A stretch of 64,000 nucleotides of DNA. Origin: Pyrinomonadaceae bacterium. Lineage in GTDB: Bacteria > Acidobacteriota > Blastocatellia > Pyrinomonadales > Pyrinomonadaceae. Positions within the stretch are counted from its first letter, which is position 1; each line of letters begins with the position of its first letter. The stretch covers positions 248,001-312,000 of the forward strand of contig JAJQRF010000002.1 of NCBI GenBank assembly GCA_021228405.1, written 5' to 3'. The notes beneath the pieces are model-generated. The model saw only the letters and a list, made by a program, of their open reading frames with translations, made no database searches and had not been told where the DNA came from. Below, piece by piece: positions 8,329 to 19,846 of the stretch. The translations under genes and the position numbers were made by a program.

Positions 8329-8880
8329 ATGAAAAAAACAGTATTATTAAGTCTTGCCGCTCTTTCGATGTCGGCAGTTTTCGCCGGTTGTGATTCAACA
8401 GCCAATTCCAATACATCAAATGTAAGAACCAACGGTAACGCAAATACGATCATTGTTACCAATGCAAATACAGCCACAAATACGAATACGACCAATTCAA
8501 ACAAAGCCTTAACGCGTGAAGAATATGAAAAAGATAAAGAATCTTATTCAAAACGCGCCAAAGATGCGGGCGACAAGATCGGTCAGGGGGCAGAAGACCT
8601 CTGGCTCTGGACGAAAGCCAAAGCCGCTCTCGCAACGGTTGACGGAATGCGCGATTCGACCATCAACGTCGATGTCGAAAACGCCGTCGTAACGCTTCGC
8701 GGAACGGTTGCCTCAGCCGCCCAAAAAGATGCCGCCGTCAAAGCCGCTAAGGTCGAAGGCGTAACGAACGTAAAGGATATGCTCAAAGTCGATGCCAATG
8801 ATTCGATGACCAATCAGATGACAAGCAGCAACGGCAACACGTCTAAATCGGCAAATTCAAACGCCAATACGAAAAAATAA
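8329..8880 (+). CDS. BON-domain lipoprotein with Asn/Thr-rich linkers
   Basis: A signal peptide ends in VFAGC (lipobox, Cys21). Low-complexity Asn/Thr-rich segments with repeated NANT/NTN words flank the folded core on both sides (about 24-58 and 160-183). The core (about 88-155) is a BON domain with the typical TINVDVENAVVTLRGTV strand. Family knowledge: BON domains bind lipid or membrane surfaces in the periplasm, as in OsmY and DolP. It appears to be a single-gene unit with its own terminator. Confidence 0.85.
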   Translation: MKKTVLLSLAALSMSAVFAGCDSTANSNTSNVRTNGNANTIIVTNANTATNTNTTNSNKALTREEYEKDKESYSKRAKDAGDKIGQGAEDLWLWTKAKAALATVDGMRDSTINVDVENAVVTLRGTVASAAQKDAAVKAAKVEGVTNVKDMLKVDANDSMTNQMTSSNGNTSKSANSNANTKK

Positions 8881-8910
8881 ATTATTTGGCTGACAGCCAT
8901 TCAATTACCT

Positions 8911-8940
8911 AAAGCATCGTAAAAATTTACGGTGCTTTTT
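8911..8940 (+). terminator. intrinsic terminator after the BON gene
   Basis: AAAGCATCGTAAA pairs with TTTACGGTGCTTT (one G-U pair) around a short A/T loop and is followed by more T residues. It lies 31 bases after the BON stop codon. Confidence 0.85.
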
Positions 8941-9155
8941 TTGTCGGTATATTTGAAATTCCGCTCTCAGGCGGTTTTTCATCCGGGAATTTTTATTTCC
9001 CGAAACGCGCAAATTTATTTGCCTGTAGAATTAGCTAAAACTAATTATTATTTAAATTAACTTAATAGTTACAAAATTGATATTCTTTGGATTTTCAACT
9101 AAAATTTCGGCTGAATCCCCTTAAATCGACCGAAGACCTTGGTTTGATCAGATAG

Positions 9156-9719
9156 ATGTACGAATCTCAACAAATTACCGAATTACTTGCAGATTGGAGC
9201 AAGGGAAACGAAGTCGCTCTGGAGGTTTTAATGCCCGTTGTCGAAAAAGAGCTTCGCCGCATTGCTCACAATTATATGCGTAATGAAAAAAATCATACGT
9301 TGCAAACAACTGCGCTCATCAATGAGGCGTATCTCAAACTCGTCGATCAAAAACGCACTTCCTGGCAAAACCGCTCGCACTTTTTCGCGGTCGCGGCAAA
9401 TATTATGCGGCGCGTTCTGCTCAATCACGCACGGCTTTCAACTGCCGAAAAGCGCGGCGGCGATTATCAGATGATCGGGCTCGAAGATGAAAACATTCTT
9501 TCTCCCGAAAAATCCGTTCAACTCATCGCACTTGATGAAGCATTGAAAAAACTTGCTAAAATAGATTCATTGAAAAGCAAAGTCGTCGAGCTTCGCTATT
9601 TCGGCGGTTTGACGATCGAAGAAACTGCCGAAGTCCTTAACGTTTCATCGCCGACCGTTTCACTGCACTGGCGAATGGCGCGGGCTTGGCTGCAAAAAGA
9701 AATCGAAAAAAGTTTTTGA
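9156..9719 (+). CDS. ECF-type sigma factor (TIGR02999-like)
   Basis: This 187-residue protein has sigma region 2 (KELRRIAHNYMRNE, then TTALINEAYLKLVDQ), the loop segment NRSHFFAVAANIMRRVLLNHAR that marks the TIGR02999 group, and region 4 (VVELRYFGGLTIEETAEVLNVS followed by a recognition helix). It lies 74 bases before a receptor-type Ser/Thr kinase on the same strand. That pairing is common in Acidobacteriota and suggests phosphorylation-linked control of the sigma factor. Confidence 0.9.
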   Translation: MYESQQITELLADWSKGNEVALEVLMPVVEKELRRIAHNYMRNEKNHTLQTTALINEAYLKLVDQKRTSWQNRSHFFAVAANIMRRVLLNHARLSTAEKRGGDYQMIGLEDENILSPEKSVQLIALDEALKKLAKIDSLKSKVVELRYFGGLTIEETAEVLNVSSPTVSLHWRMARAWLQKEIEKSF

Positions 9720-9793
9720 GAAAATTTATAAGTTTCGGGCTGTTTTGGTGCGTTATTAAATAGAGCGACTCTTTTTCATATTTCAAAACGCTG

Positions 9794-12424
9794 ATGAATG
9801 ACTGGAAAAAAATTGAAGAGATTTTTTTTGAAGCCGTATTGCTTCCGTTTGAAGAACGCGACCGCTTTATCAAAATGAAAACCGGCGGCGACATCGGACT
9901 TTATTCGGAAGTTTGTGTGCTGTTGGCAAATGACAGCCGCCAGCAGTTTTTTCTTGACGAACCGCTTTTCACGCTCGGCGCACAGCTTCTCGCCATCGAT
10001 AACGAAACGATTCTCAAACAAACCGAATTTGCTTCATACAAACTCATCCGTCTTTTGGGTCGCGGCGGAATGGGTTTGGTTCTGCTTGCCGAAGATACGA
10101 ATCTGCACCGCCGCGTCGCACTCAAATTTTTGCCCGTCGAATTTACGGGAAATCCCGTAAACATTCGCCGTTTTCAAAATGAAGCCCGCGCCGCTTCAAA
10201 AGTTTCGCATCAGAATGTCGCGCATATCTACGATTTCAAAGAACACGACGGACGCTATTTTCTCGTGATGGAATACGTTTCGGGTCATTCGCTACGCGAA
10301 CTAATCAAAAAAAATGCGGTTGATGCAAATCTGGCTTTCGAGATCGTATCGCAAATGATCGCCGCCATTTCTGCGGCACATAAGAACGGAATGCTTCACC
10401 GCGACATCAAACCCGAAAATATCATCGTGAATGATGAAGGTTTGGTCAAAGTTCTCGATTTCGGACTTGCAAAATCGATCGATTTCGACGAGTTTGAAAA
10501 GGATTTTGCCGAAGCCGCGCTGAAAACCGAGCAAGGCTTGATTATGGGAACGACCGCTTATATGTCGCCCGAACAGCTTCGCGGACAAAACGCCGACCGC
10601 ACGACCGACCTTTGGAGTCTGGGCGTAGTATTTTACGAAATGCTGGCAGGCAAACGTCCGTTTGATGGTGAAACCAGAAGCGACACGATCGCCGCGATTC
10701 TCAAAAGCGAACCTGAGCCGCTCGATATTTTCAAGCCGAAATTTTCCGCCCAACTCAATAAGATTTTTGCCGGACTTCTGAATAAAACCCGCGAAAACCG
10801 TTATCAAAACGCGCAGGATTTGACAAAAGACCTTTCCGAACTAAAACGAATTGCCGCCGCCGATTTCAATTCGCAGATCGTGTCCAAAGATTCCAAATTG
10901 AGTAAAGCCCGCCGGCTTTTTGCAAACAAATCCTCAAAAAGATACAAAGCCACAAAATTTGCCGGAGCCTTGCTCGTTCTTTTGTTTTTGTTCGGCGCAG
11001 TCGCAAAACTCGCGGGAATATTTCCCTTTCACGCGCAAGCCGAATCGATCAATTCGATTGCGGTTTTACCGATCGTGATCGAAAACGGAACGCCGGATCA
11101 GGAATTTTTGTCCGACGGTTTGACCGATTCTCTGATAAATCGCCTTTCTCAAATTCCCGATCTGAAGGTTAAAGCGCGCAGTTCGATTTTCAAGTTTAAA
11201 GGGAAAAATTATTTTCCGCAGAATGCCGGAAAGGAATTGGCGGTGCAGGCGGTTTTGGTCGGCAGGATCGTCGAAAACGGGGATGGAAAGACGCTCAATC
11301 TGGAAATGGTCGATGTCGAAAAAGGAAACCGGATTTGGGGCGAGAAATATCCCTACCGCGAATCCGAACTGATCTCCCTGCAAAATGCCGTCGTTCGCGA
11401 TGTTTCGCAGAAAATCAAAACCCAATTTTCAAATGCGGAAGCAAATAATCTGGCAAAAATTCCGACGAAAAGCGCGGAAGCCTATCAACTTTATCTGAAA
11501 GGCAGATTTCACTGGAGCAAACGCACGGGAAAGGATTTACAGAAATCTATCGAATATTACGATCAGGCAATTGCGCTCGATCCCGATTTCGCGCTTGCTT
11601 ACGCCGGTCTTGCGAGTTCCTACGTTCTGCTTTCAGGCTACGCGCAAAGTTCGCCGCACGAATCTTTTCCGAAGGCGAAAGAAAATGCGCAAAAAGCTCT
11701 CGAATTGGACGACACGCTTGCCGAAGCGCATACCTCGCTCTCCTACGCGCTTTTTAATTACGATTGGGATTTTGCCGAATCGGAAAAACAAATGAAGCGC
11801 GCCATTGAGTTAAATCCTAATTATTCAACCGCTTATCATTGGTATGGAAACGCCAATTTGCTGGCGATGGGTAAAATGGATGAATCGGTCGCCGCCGTCG
11901 AAAAAGCTCGCGACCTCGATCCGCTTTCGTTAATCATCAACGCTGATCTGGCAACGAGTTATCTTTACGCGGGAAAATTCGATCAAGCCATCGAGCTTTA
12001 CAAACGCACCATCGAACTCGACGAAAATTTTTATTATTCGCGCATTTATCTCGGCAGGACTTATGTCATTAAAGGCGATTACGAAGCCGCTGTGCGGGAA
12101 CTCAAAAAAGCCGAATCCTTATATGACGATCCGCAAGTTCAAATGCTTCTCGCGAGAACTTACGTTTTGCAGAAAAAGCCCGAAGAAGCACGAAAAATTC
12201 TCAATAAAATGACCCAACTTGCCAAACGAAAATATGTTTCGCCTTATTATCTGGCGGAAATTCATACGGGTTTAGGAGAAAAAGAAGAAGCCTTTAATTT
12301 GCTCGAAAAGGCATTGGAAATGCGCGAAGGTCCGATGGTTTACTTAAAAGTCGAACCTTTTTTCCGCGAGCTTCACGACGACCCGCGTTTCGACAGTTTA
12401 GTGGCACGAGTCGGTTTGAAATAA
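9794..12424 (+). CDS. receptor-type Ser/Thr protein kinase with TolB-like and TPR domains
   Basis: After an ~80-residue N-terminal segment comes a Hanks-type kinase (about 82-345): glycine loop GRGGMG, catalytic Lys111, HRD at 202-204 and DFG at 222-224, all intact. One transmembrane helix (about 388-408) leads to a FlgO/TolB-like domain (IAVLPI...DGLTDSLINRL, about 420-550) and then at least six TPR units to the end. Topology puts the kinase in the cytoplasm and the sensor outside. The N-terminal segment resembles regions that pair with an adjacent sigma factor, which fits the upstream gene. Confidence 0.92.
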   Translation: MNDWKKIEEIFFEAVLLPFEERDRFIKMKTGGDIGLYSEVCVLLANDSRQQFFLDEPLFTLGAQLLAIDNETILKQTEFASYKLIRLLGRGGMGLVLLAEDTNLHRRVALKFLPVEFTGNPVNIRRFQNEARAASKVSHQNVAHIYDFKEHDGRYFLVMEYVSGHSLRELIKKNAVDANLAFEIVSQMIAAISAAHKNGMLHRDIKPENIIVNDEGLVKVLDFGLAKSIDFDEFEKDFAEAALKTEQGLIMGTTAYMSPEQLRGQNADRTTDLWSLGVVFYEMLAGKRPFDGETRSDTIAAILKSEPEPLDIFKPKFSAQLNKIFAGLLNKTRENRYQNAQDLTKDLSELKRIAAADFNSQIVSKDSKLSKARRLFANKSSKRYKATKFAGALLVLLFLFGAVAKLAGIFPFHAQAESINSIAVLPIVIENGTPDQEFLSDGLTDSLINRLSQIPDLKVKARSSIFKFKGKNYFPQNAGKELAVQAVLVGRIVENGDGKTLNLEMVDVEKGNRIWGEKYPYRESELISLQNAVVRDVSQKIKTQFSNAEANNLAKIPTKSAEAYQLYLKGRFHWSKRTGKDLQKSIEYYDQAIALDPDFALAYAGLASSYVLLSGYAQSSPHESFPKAKENAQKALELDDTLAEAHTSLSYALFNYDWDFAESEKQMKRAIELNPNYSTAYHWYGNANLLAMGKMDESVAAVEKARDLDPLSLIINADLATSYLYAGKFDQAIELYKRTIELDENFYYSRIYLGRTYVIKGDYEAAVRELKKAESLYDDPQVQMLLARTYVLQKKPEEARKILNKMTQLAKRKYVSPYYLAEIHTGLGEKEEAFNLLEKALEMREGPMVYLKVEPFFRELHDDPRFDSLVARVGLK

Positions 12425-12517
12425 AAGATTTGTCAATGGATAATGATTAGTTGTTAATTGTTGATACGGCGAACAAATTGTTTCCATATCACAGCGCGGA
12501 AAACTCCGATCATAAAA

Positions 12518-12557
12518 AAAAGAGTGAGAAAATGATTTATGATTTTCTCACTCTTTT
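12518..12557. terminator. bidirectional intrinsic terminator between the kinase and gyrB genes
   Basis: AAAAGAGTGAGAAAAT (12518-12533) is perfectly complementary to ATTTTCTCACTCTTTT (12542-12557) with an 8-base loop, and it has A and T tracts on both sides. It sits between two convergent genes. Confidence 0.9.
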
Positions 12558-12577
12558 CGGTTAATTTTATGTAACGC

Positions 12578-15041
<2,464 letters not shown>

Positions 15042-15195
15042 ATAGCATTTTTTCGGCGTTTTAGACAGCCGAAAGCAGTGTTTCCCGTTTGTTTTTAAGC
15101 TATTTATCAGATTAAACCGGCGAAATCGGAGCGGATTTCGGTTCCTCCCGTTATTTCTCGATTTAATTTGCATCTGAGCACAGCAAAACGCCGTT

Positions 15196-17166
15196 TCAGG
15201 ATTTCTTTTTCAGCGTTATGACATCCGCATCGACGGCTGAAATCCGATCAAAAAGCGACTTTAACGGAGCGTAGCTGTTCACCTGATACAAAAGTCTGCC
15301 GTTTTCGCCGAATTTATAATTGCGTTTATATTTCAAAACGTTCTTTTCGGGATCGAATTCCAAATTTATTTCCAATTCGGCGATTCCCGGCTCCGAAACC
15401 TTTCGCGAATGGTCGTAGGCTTCGGGCACGAAATCCTTCGGTATCTCGATCTCGATCTCCTGAACGTCCCAGTTGAATTTCTCAAAGTAGATCGGTGTGT
15501 TGCGGGTCGAAATTTGAAATACGGGCTTTTTCCCATATTCAAAAAATCCGGGACGAAAAATTACTCTTTTTTCGGTCGCTTGCGAATAATCGAAAATCCT
15601 GATCTTGTATTCGATCTCGAAGGGCTTTTTTAACCACTCGGATTTATTGACGGATTTAAGTTCCAACTCAAATTTACTAAATCTGCCGCTTAATGATTTT
15701 TTCAGAGATTCCTTTATTTCCGCGTCGGAAAGTTTGTTGTATGCAAGTTTATAATCCGTTCCGTCGAAACCGAAATACGTCGCTCTGACGGTTCCTTCGA
15801 GGCTTCCGTCAGGCATTAATTTCAGAAAAGCCTTTTGCTCGGATTTATTATATTCCGGAGGAGAAATCGGGATTTTTATCCACGTCGATTCCTTTTCTCC
15901 GACCAATATTGCCTCTTGTCCTTCGGAAAACCAGTTGAGCCGATTTTCAGGAATGAATTTCGCACTCGGATAGCAAAAATGCCAGCCTTTCGAGGTTTTT
16001 ACGGCAACTCCCGAATAGATCAGCAAATTTCGATGCGCAAATTTGTTGGTCGCAAAAACGAAACTGCGCCTGTCGCCCGTGTAAATAACTCTCACATCAA
16101 ATCCCGCTTCTCTGGTGATCGAAGCAAAAAGATTATTGATGCCGAAATCGTAACCCGCCTTGTTTTTCAGAATTTCCTTCGCGCCCCAATTTTCCTTGAT
16201 CGCCTTGTTTGTTCTTTGAGTGTCGTTTTCGATGTCATAGGAAAAATTCTTTATTTCGGTGCGGCAGAAATTGAAAATAGCGGCAATTTTTTCTTCTTCG
16301 GAAACTTTTCCTTCCGTCAATTGTCTGGCGATTTGTTTGAGGTCGTCGCCCGACTTCAGAAATTCGGAATGCCAGTTTCCGAAAAGTTTTGAATAACTTT
16401 TCCAATATTTTTCAGGTTCGACCGATTCAACGCCGTCATAATACAAAAGCAGCCACGGAATCAAATTAAATTGCGGCATCAGATTGGATTCGTCTTTCAA
16501 TGCCGGAACGTTTTTCATTCTTGCCAGAGAAAAGCCGTTGCCGGTTTTTCCGAATTCAAAATCCTTTACATTGAACCGCATAATTTTCAATGTATCTCCG
16601 GCAATGTCGCTCTTAACAAAATAGCTGATCTCGCGTAAAGGAACGTTTTTTTGAAGCGTCAAACGCCAATTCTCTATCCGAAAATTAGACTGCAACTGGT
16701 ATTTATATTCCAGAATCGAACCCGCCCGCAGATTTGGAATTACAAAGCTTTTTTTGACGATCTTTGCATCTCCATATCTTAAAACATCGAGCGAAATACT
16801 GTCCTGTTTTTTCAATTCCTGAATCGTGCCGTCGGGTTGAACGACCCGCGCCCTGAAATTATTAAGATTGTAATAATCATAAAATTCGACGCTCACCGTC
16901 GAAAAGCTTTTCGCGCCTCTTTCATCAAATAATTTCACGCGGACATAGGTTTCTTCCGTCAGATCGCGGTCGGTTTGTTCGATCTTTACATCCCAGAAGA
17001 TCGCTTCCGCCGAAGCGTCCGGTTCGACTCTCGGAGAAGTATTTTGTAATTCAAACGGCGGAACGTCCTTCCATTCCTTCGCCTGTGAGAGCGCAGAATG
17101 ATTAAAGGAAATAATGCAGAATAGAATGATCGGCGAAAGGCGCAAATTAGCAATAATTTTCAGCAT
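15196..17166 (-). CDS. DUF3857 / transglutaminase-like exported protein
   Basis: A signal peptide (about 1-27) is followed by a DUF3857 beta domain (VRVKLFDERGAKSFSTVSVEFYD...). A transglutaminase-like helical region comes next (about 280-390), then a C-terminal beta domain. In active members the core reads roughly GxCxDKA; here the equivalent stretch is KAGYDFGINNLFAS, so the catalytic Cys appears to be absent. It is probably a non-catalytic periplasmic fold. It lies between recF and gyrB on the same strand, an unusual place for such a gene. Confidence 0.8.
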   Translation of the reverse strand: MLKIIANLRLSPIILFCIISFNHSALSQAKEWKDVPPFELQNTSPRVEPDASAEAIFWDVKIEQTDRDLTEETYVRVKLFDERGAKSFSTVSVEFYDYYNLNNFRARVVQPDGTIQELKKQDSISLDVLRYGDAKIVKKSFVIPNLRAGSILEYKYQLQSNFRIENWRLTLQKNVPLREISYFVKSDIAGDTLKIMRFNVKDFEFGKTGNGFSLARMKNVPALKDESNLMPQFNLIPWLLLYYDGVESVEPEKYWKSYSKLFGNWHSEFLKSGDDLKQIARQLTEGKVSEEEKIAAIFNFCRTEIKNFSYDIENDTQRTNKAIKENWGAKEILKNKAGYDFGINNLFASITREAGFDVRVIYTGDRRSFVFATNKFAHRNLLIYSGVAVKTSKGWHFCYPSAKFIPENRLNWFSEGQEAILVGEKESTWIKIPISPPEYNKSEQKAFLKLMPDGSLEGTVRATYFGFDGTDYKLAYNKLSDAEIKESLKKSLSGRFSKFELELKSVNKSEWLKKPFEIEYKIRIFDYSQATEKRVIFRPGFFEYGKKPVFQISTRNTPIYFEKFNWDVQEIEIEIPKDFVPEAYDHSRKVSEPGIAELEINLEFDPEKNVLKYKRNYKFGENGRLLYQVNSYAPLKSLFDRISAVDADVITLKKKS

Positions 17167-17202
17167 AAATTAACGTTTCATTTAATAATATTTTGAATTA
17201 TT

Positions 17203-18300
17203 TTAAGTTTTCAACGCGCCGTTTTCAATCGTAAAAATCTCGGCATTCGTGCCGAATCTTTCAAGAAAGCTTTCTTTTGATGTCGTCACGAGAGTTTGCG
17301 TTTTATCGCTCAAAAATTCGAGGAGTTGACCGATTCTTTTGTAGTCCAGTTCGGCATCGATGTCGTCGAGCAAAAAGAGCGGATATTCCTTGTTTTGCGA
17401 ATAAAAGACCGTCAGCGTAGCGAGTTGAAGAATCAAAAGCGCGCTTCTCTGCTGACCGCTCGAACCGTATTTCCTGAGGTCGTGCCCGTCAAAATTGATT
17501 TCGAGATCGTCGCGGTGAGTGCCGAGCAGCGAATGACCGCTCGCGAGTTCGGCTTGCACACGTAAATTCAATCTTTCGGTCAAAAGCGCGGCGTAATCGG
17601 ACAGATCGCCCTTGCCTTCGAGCGACGAAGCATAGCGGATCGCAATTTCTTCCCTGCCGAAGAGTTTCTTCTCCAAAGTTTCGTTCAGTCTTTCGACATA
17701 ACGAATTCGCGCTTTGTAAATTCGGGTTGCGAGATGAATCAATTGTTCGTTCCAGGGTTCTAAAAGTTCAGCCACTTTTTCGACCGAAAAGCCGCTCTCC
17801 TGCGCCGATTGCAAAAGCGAATTTTTCTGCCGGATGACGCGATTATAATCTGCGAGAGTTTGCACGAAGGGCGGATAGATCGAAACGATTCCGCCGTCGA
17901 GAAATTTGCGCCGCGCATCGGGCGTTCCGCGCACGATTTCGAGTTCGTCCGAATTGAAAACGACGGCGTGAAGTTCGCCTAAATAGCGGTGAATCGTTTC
18001 CTTTTTTCCATTGACAGTGAGCGTTTTCGTGTTGCCTTGCAAAGCGACCTGAAGCGCGTGACGAATCTCCGCCGAAACCTGCACCGAACCGCGAATGATC
18101 GCCAGTTCCTCGTCAAATTTAACCGCTTCCTGCAATCTTTGGGTCTTGAAAGATTTCGTGGTTGCAAGCAAATAGACGGCTTCGAGCCAGTTGGTTTTCC
18201 CCTGACCGTTTTCGCCGAAAATGATGTTGAGATTTTTCCCGAAAGAGAGCTTTCCGTGTATGTTTCTAAAATTTTGAACGTCGAGCGATTCAAGCAACAT
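17203..18300 (-). CDS. recF: DNA replication and repair protein RecF
   Basis: This 365-residue protein has an SMC/ABC-type head: Walker A GENGQGKTNWLEAV (residues 29-42), signature GSSGQQRSALLIL, and Walker B YPLFLLDDIDAELD. Length and motifs are standard for RecF, which loads RecA at gaps with RecO and RecR. dnaN is not upstream: the next gene is a divergent TlpA-like gene about 200 bases away, so the classical dnaA-dnaN-recF-gyrB order is broken. Confidence 0.95.
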   Translation of the reverse strand: MLLESLDVQNFRNIHGKLSFGKNLNIIFGENGQGKTNWLEAVYLLATTKSFKTQRLQEAVKFDEELAIIRGSVQVSAEIRHALQVALQGNTKTLTVNGKKETIHRYLGELHAVVFNSDELEIVRGTPDARRKFLDGGIVSIYPPFVQTLADYNRVIRQKNSLLQSAQESGFSVEKVAELLEPWNEQLIHLATRIYKARIRYVERLNETLEKKLFGREEIAIRYASSLEGKGDLSDYAALLTERLNLRVQAELASGHSLLGTHRDDLEINFDGHDLRKYGSSGQQRSALLILQLATLTVFYSQNKEYPLFLLDDIDAELDYKRIGQLLEFLSDKTQTLVTTSKESFLERFGTNAEIFTIENGALKT

Positions 18301-18504
18301 AGTTGAATTTTATCACACTTATTTTCGCAGATCGGCGATTTTAATATGTGACTTTTTCTTGAGAAAAAGTATCCAACTTTTGGAAAAGCGAAGACATCGA
18401 AGAATTCCCCTTCAATAACTGGAAACATTCCCCTTTTAGCAATCTTTTTTAAATAGCGTTGGCAATTGTTCAACGTCAATCTATTTTATCTCTGAGGAAC
18501 ATCG

Positions 18505-19005
18505 ATGCGTTTTATTGGAATTTTATTTTTGATCTTAGTAAGCTCTTTTGCCGCGTTCGCACAAAGCGGAAAACCTCTGGCGCAAAATTTTACAGCCGTC
18601 ACGATGAACGGCGATGATGTCGATCTGGAAGCTTTGCGAGGAAAAGTCGTCGTGCTTACTTTCTGGTCAACACGCTGTCAGATTTGCCACGTCGAGATTC
18701 CGAAGATGAATCGTTTAGCCGCACAATACAAAGGAAAAAATATAGTTTTTCTGGCGGCGACGATGGAAACTCCGGCAAAAGTCGAAGCATACACGAAAAA
18801 TAATCCTTTCGACTTCGAGATTTTGCCGAACAGTTTCGGACTCGTTCTGAAATACGGCGACCGCGATTCGAGCGGCAACGTAACGCTCGGATTTCCGGCA
18901 TATTTCATCATCAATCAACAGGGTGAAATCGTCCAGAAATCAATGGGTTGGAACAAAATCGACACGGTCACTGCGCAGATAAATCAGCTTCTCGCTTCAA
19001 AATAA
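18505..19005 (+). CDS. TlpA-like exported thioredoxin, CQIC active site
   Basis: A signal peptide (cleavage near AFAQ, residue 20) precedes a thioredoxin fold with the active site TFWSTRCQICHVEIPKMN (Cys58, Cys61) and a cis-Pro region (GFPAYFII). Family knowledge: TlpA/ResA-like proteins reduce periplasmic disulfides, often for cytochrome maturation. The CQIC dipeptide differs from the CPPC of the paralogue that follows, which suggests a different redox potential. It has its own terminator. Confidence 0.88.
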   Translation: MRFIGILFLILVSSFAAFAQSGKPLAQNFTAVTMNGDDVDLEALRGKVVVLTFWSTRCQICHVEIPKMNRLAAQYKGKNIVFLAATMETPAKVEAYTKNNPFDFEILPNSFGLVLKYGDRDSSGNVTLGFPAYFIINQQGEIVQKSMGWNKIDTVTAQINQLLASK

Positions 19006-19023
19006 AAATAATCTTCAAACTTA

Positions 19024-19061
19024 AAAAGCACTTCAAATGTCCGATCATTTGAAGTGCTTTT
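19024..19061 (+). terminator. intrinsic terminator after the first TlpA-like gene
   Basis: AAAAGCACTTCAAATG (19024-19039) pairs perfectly with CATTTGAAGTGCTTTT (19046-19061) around a 6-base loop, 19 bases after the stop codon. Confidence 0.92.
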
Positions 19062-19120
19062 CCATTTGCGAAGAAATTTTTCTTGACAATTAAATCATTT
19101 GCTCATAAAAGTTAAGCATT

Positions 19121-19630
19121 ATGAAAAATTCAATTTTGTTTTTTCTGCTCTTTGCCGGCAGTGTTTCCGCGTTTGGACAGGAATTTAATCTGGTCGGAAA
19201 ATTTCCCGCGCCGAATTTGAAATTAACGACGATTGACGGCAAAACGATCAATACGGCGGATTTTAAAAATAAGGTCGTCGTTTACAATTTCTGGTTTGTC
19301 GGCTGTCCGCCGTGTATGGAAGAAATCCCGAAATTGAACCGGATCGTTGACGAATTTCAGGGCAAGGACGTTGTTTTTCTAGGACTTTCTTCGAGCAATA
19401 AAAAGGATTTGGAAAATTTTTTGAAAAAGAATCCGTTTAAGTATGAGATAGTTTCCGATGCCGCCGCGATTATGCTCGGCAGTTACGGCGAAGCGTCGAA
19501 GGATGGAAACGTAAAGCTCGCTTTTCCGACGCATATCGTCGTCAATCGGCAAGGCTATGTCGAAATAAAAGCGACCGGCATCAAAGGTGTCGAAGCCGTC
19601 AGGGAACAATTAAAACGCGAATTTAAATAG
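19121..19630 (+). CDS. TlpA-like exported thioredoxin, CPPC active site
   Basis: A signal peptide (about 1-20) is followed by a TlpA/ResA fold with NFWFVGCPPCMEEIPKLN (Cys62, Cys65) and a cis-Pro in AFPTHIVV. It is clearly paralogous to the gene 115 bases upstream, sharing the same exported layout, length and C-terminal region. The terminator between them shows separate transcription. The likely role is a periplasmic thiol-disulfide reductase. Confidence 0.9.
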   Translation: MKNSILFFLLFAGSVSAFGQEFNLVGKFPAPNLKLTTIDGKTINTADFKNKVVVYNFWFVGCPPCMEEIPKLNRIVDEFQGKDVVFLGLSSSNKKDLENFLKKNPFKYEIVSDAAAIMLGSYGEASKDGNVKLAFPTHIVVNRQGYVEIKATGIKGVEAVREQLKREFK

Positions 19631-19729
19631 TCCGAATTGAAAGTTGTTGTAAAAATCGTCGGCAAAAATCAGTTTGCAGGGTTGTTTCCGGCGAAATTTT
19701 GCGATATATTTTTGATTCGCCGTTTTTGC

Positions 19730-19814
19730 GGAGAGATCGCATAATGGTATTGCAGTAGTCTTGAAAACTACCGGGCGAAAGCCTATGCAGGTTCGACTCC
19801 TGTTCTCTCCGCCA
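19730..19814 (+). tRNA. tRNA-Ser (anticodon UGA)
   Basis: Acceptor GGAGAGA (19730-19736) pairs with TCTCTCC (19804-19810), followed by G and an encoded CCA. The anticodon arm is GTAGT-CTTGAAA-ACTAC, giving UGA. A 15-base variable region can form an arm (GGGC-GAAA-GCCT), as expected for a type II serine tRNA. The T arm is GCAGG-TTCGACT-CCTGT. The D arm is short, with a 3-bp stem (GCA/TGC) and a 9-base loop. Confidence 0.93.
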
Positions 19815-19846
19815 CTTCTTTTTCCAATCAAAATTCCAACTAAAAT

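Noticed and set aside
18301-18504. Possible replication origin beside recF/gyrB
   Set aside because: No cluster of TTATCCACA-type DnaA boxes is visible, and dnaA and dnaN are absent.
19730-19814. Selenocysteine tRNA
   Set aside because: The anticodon loop reads CTTGAAA (UGA), not UCA, and the acceptor and T arms have normal lengths for serine.
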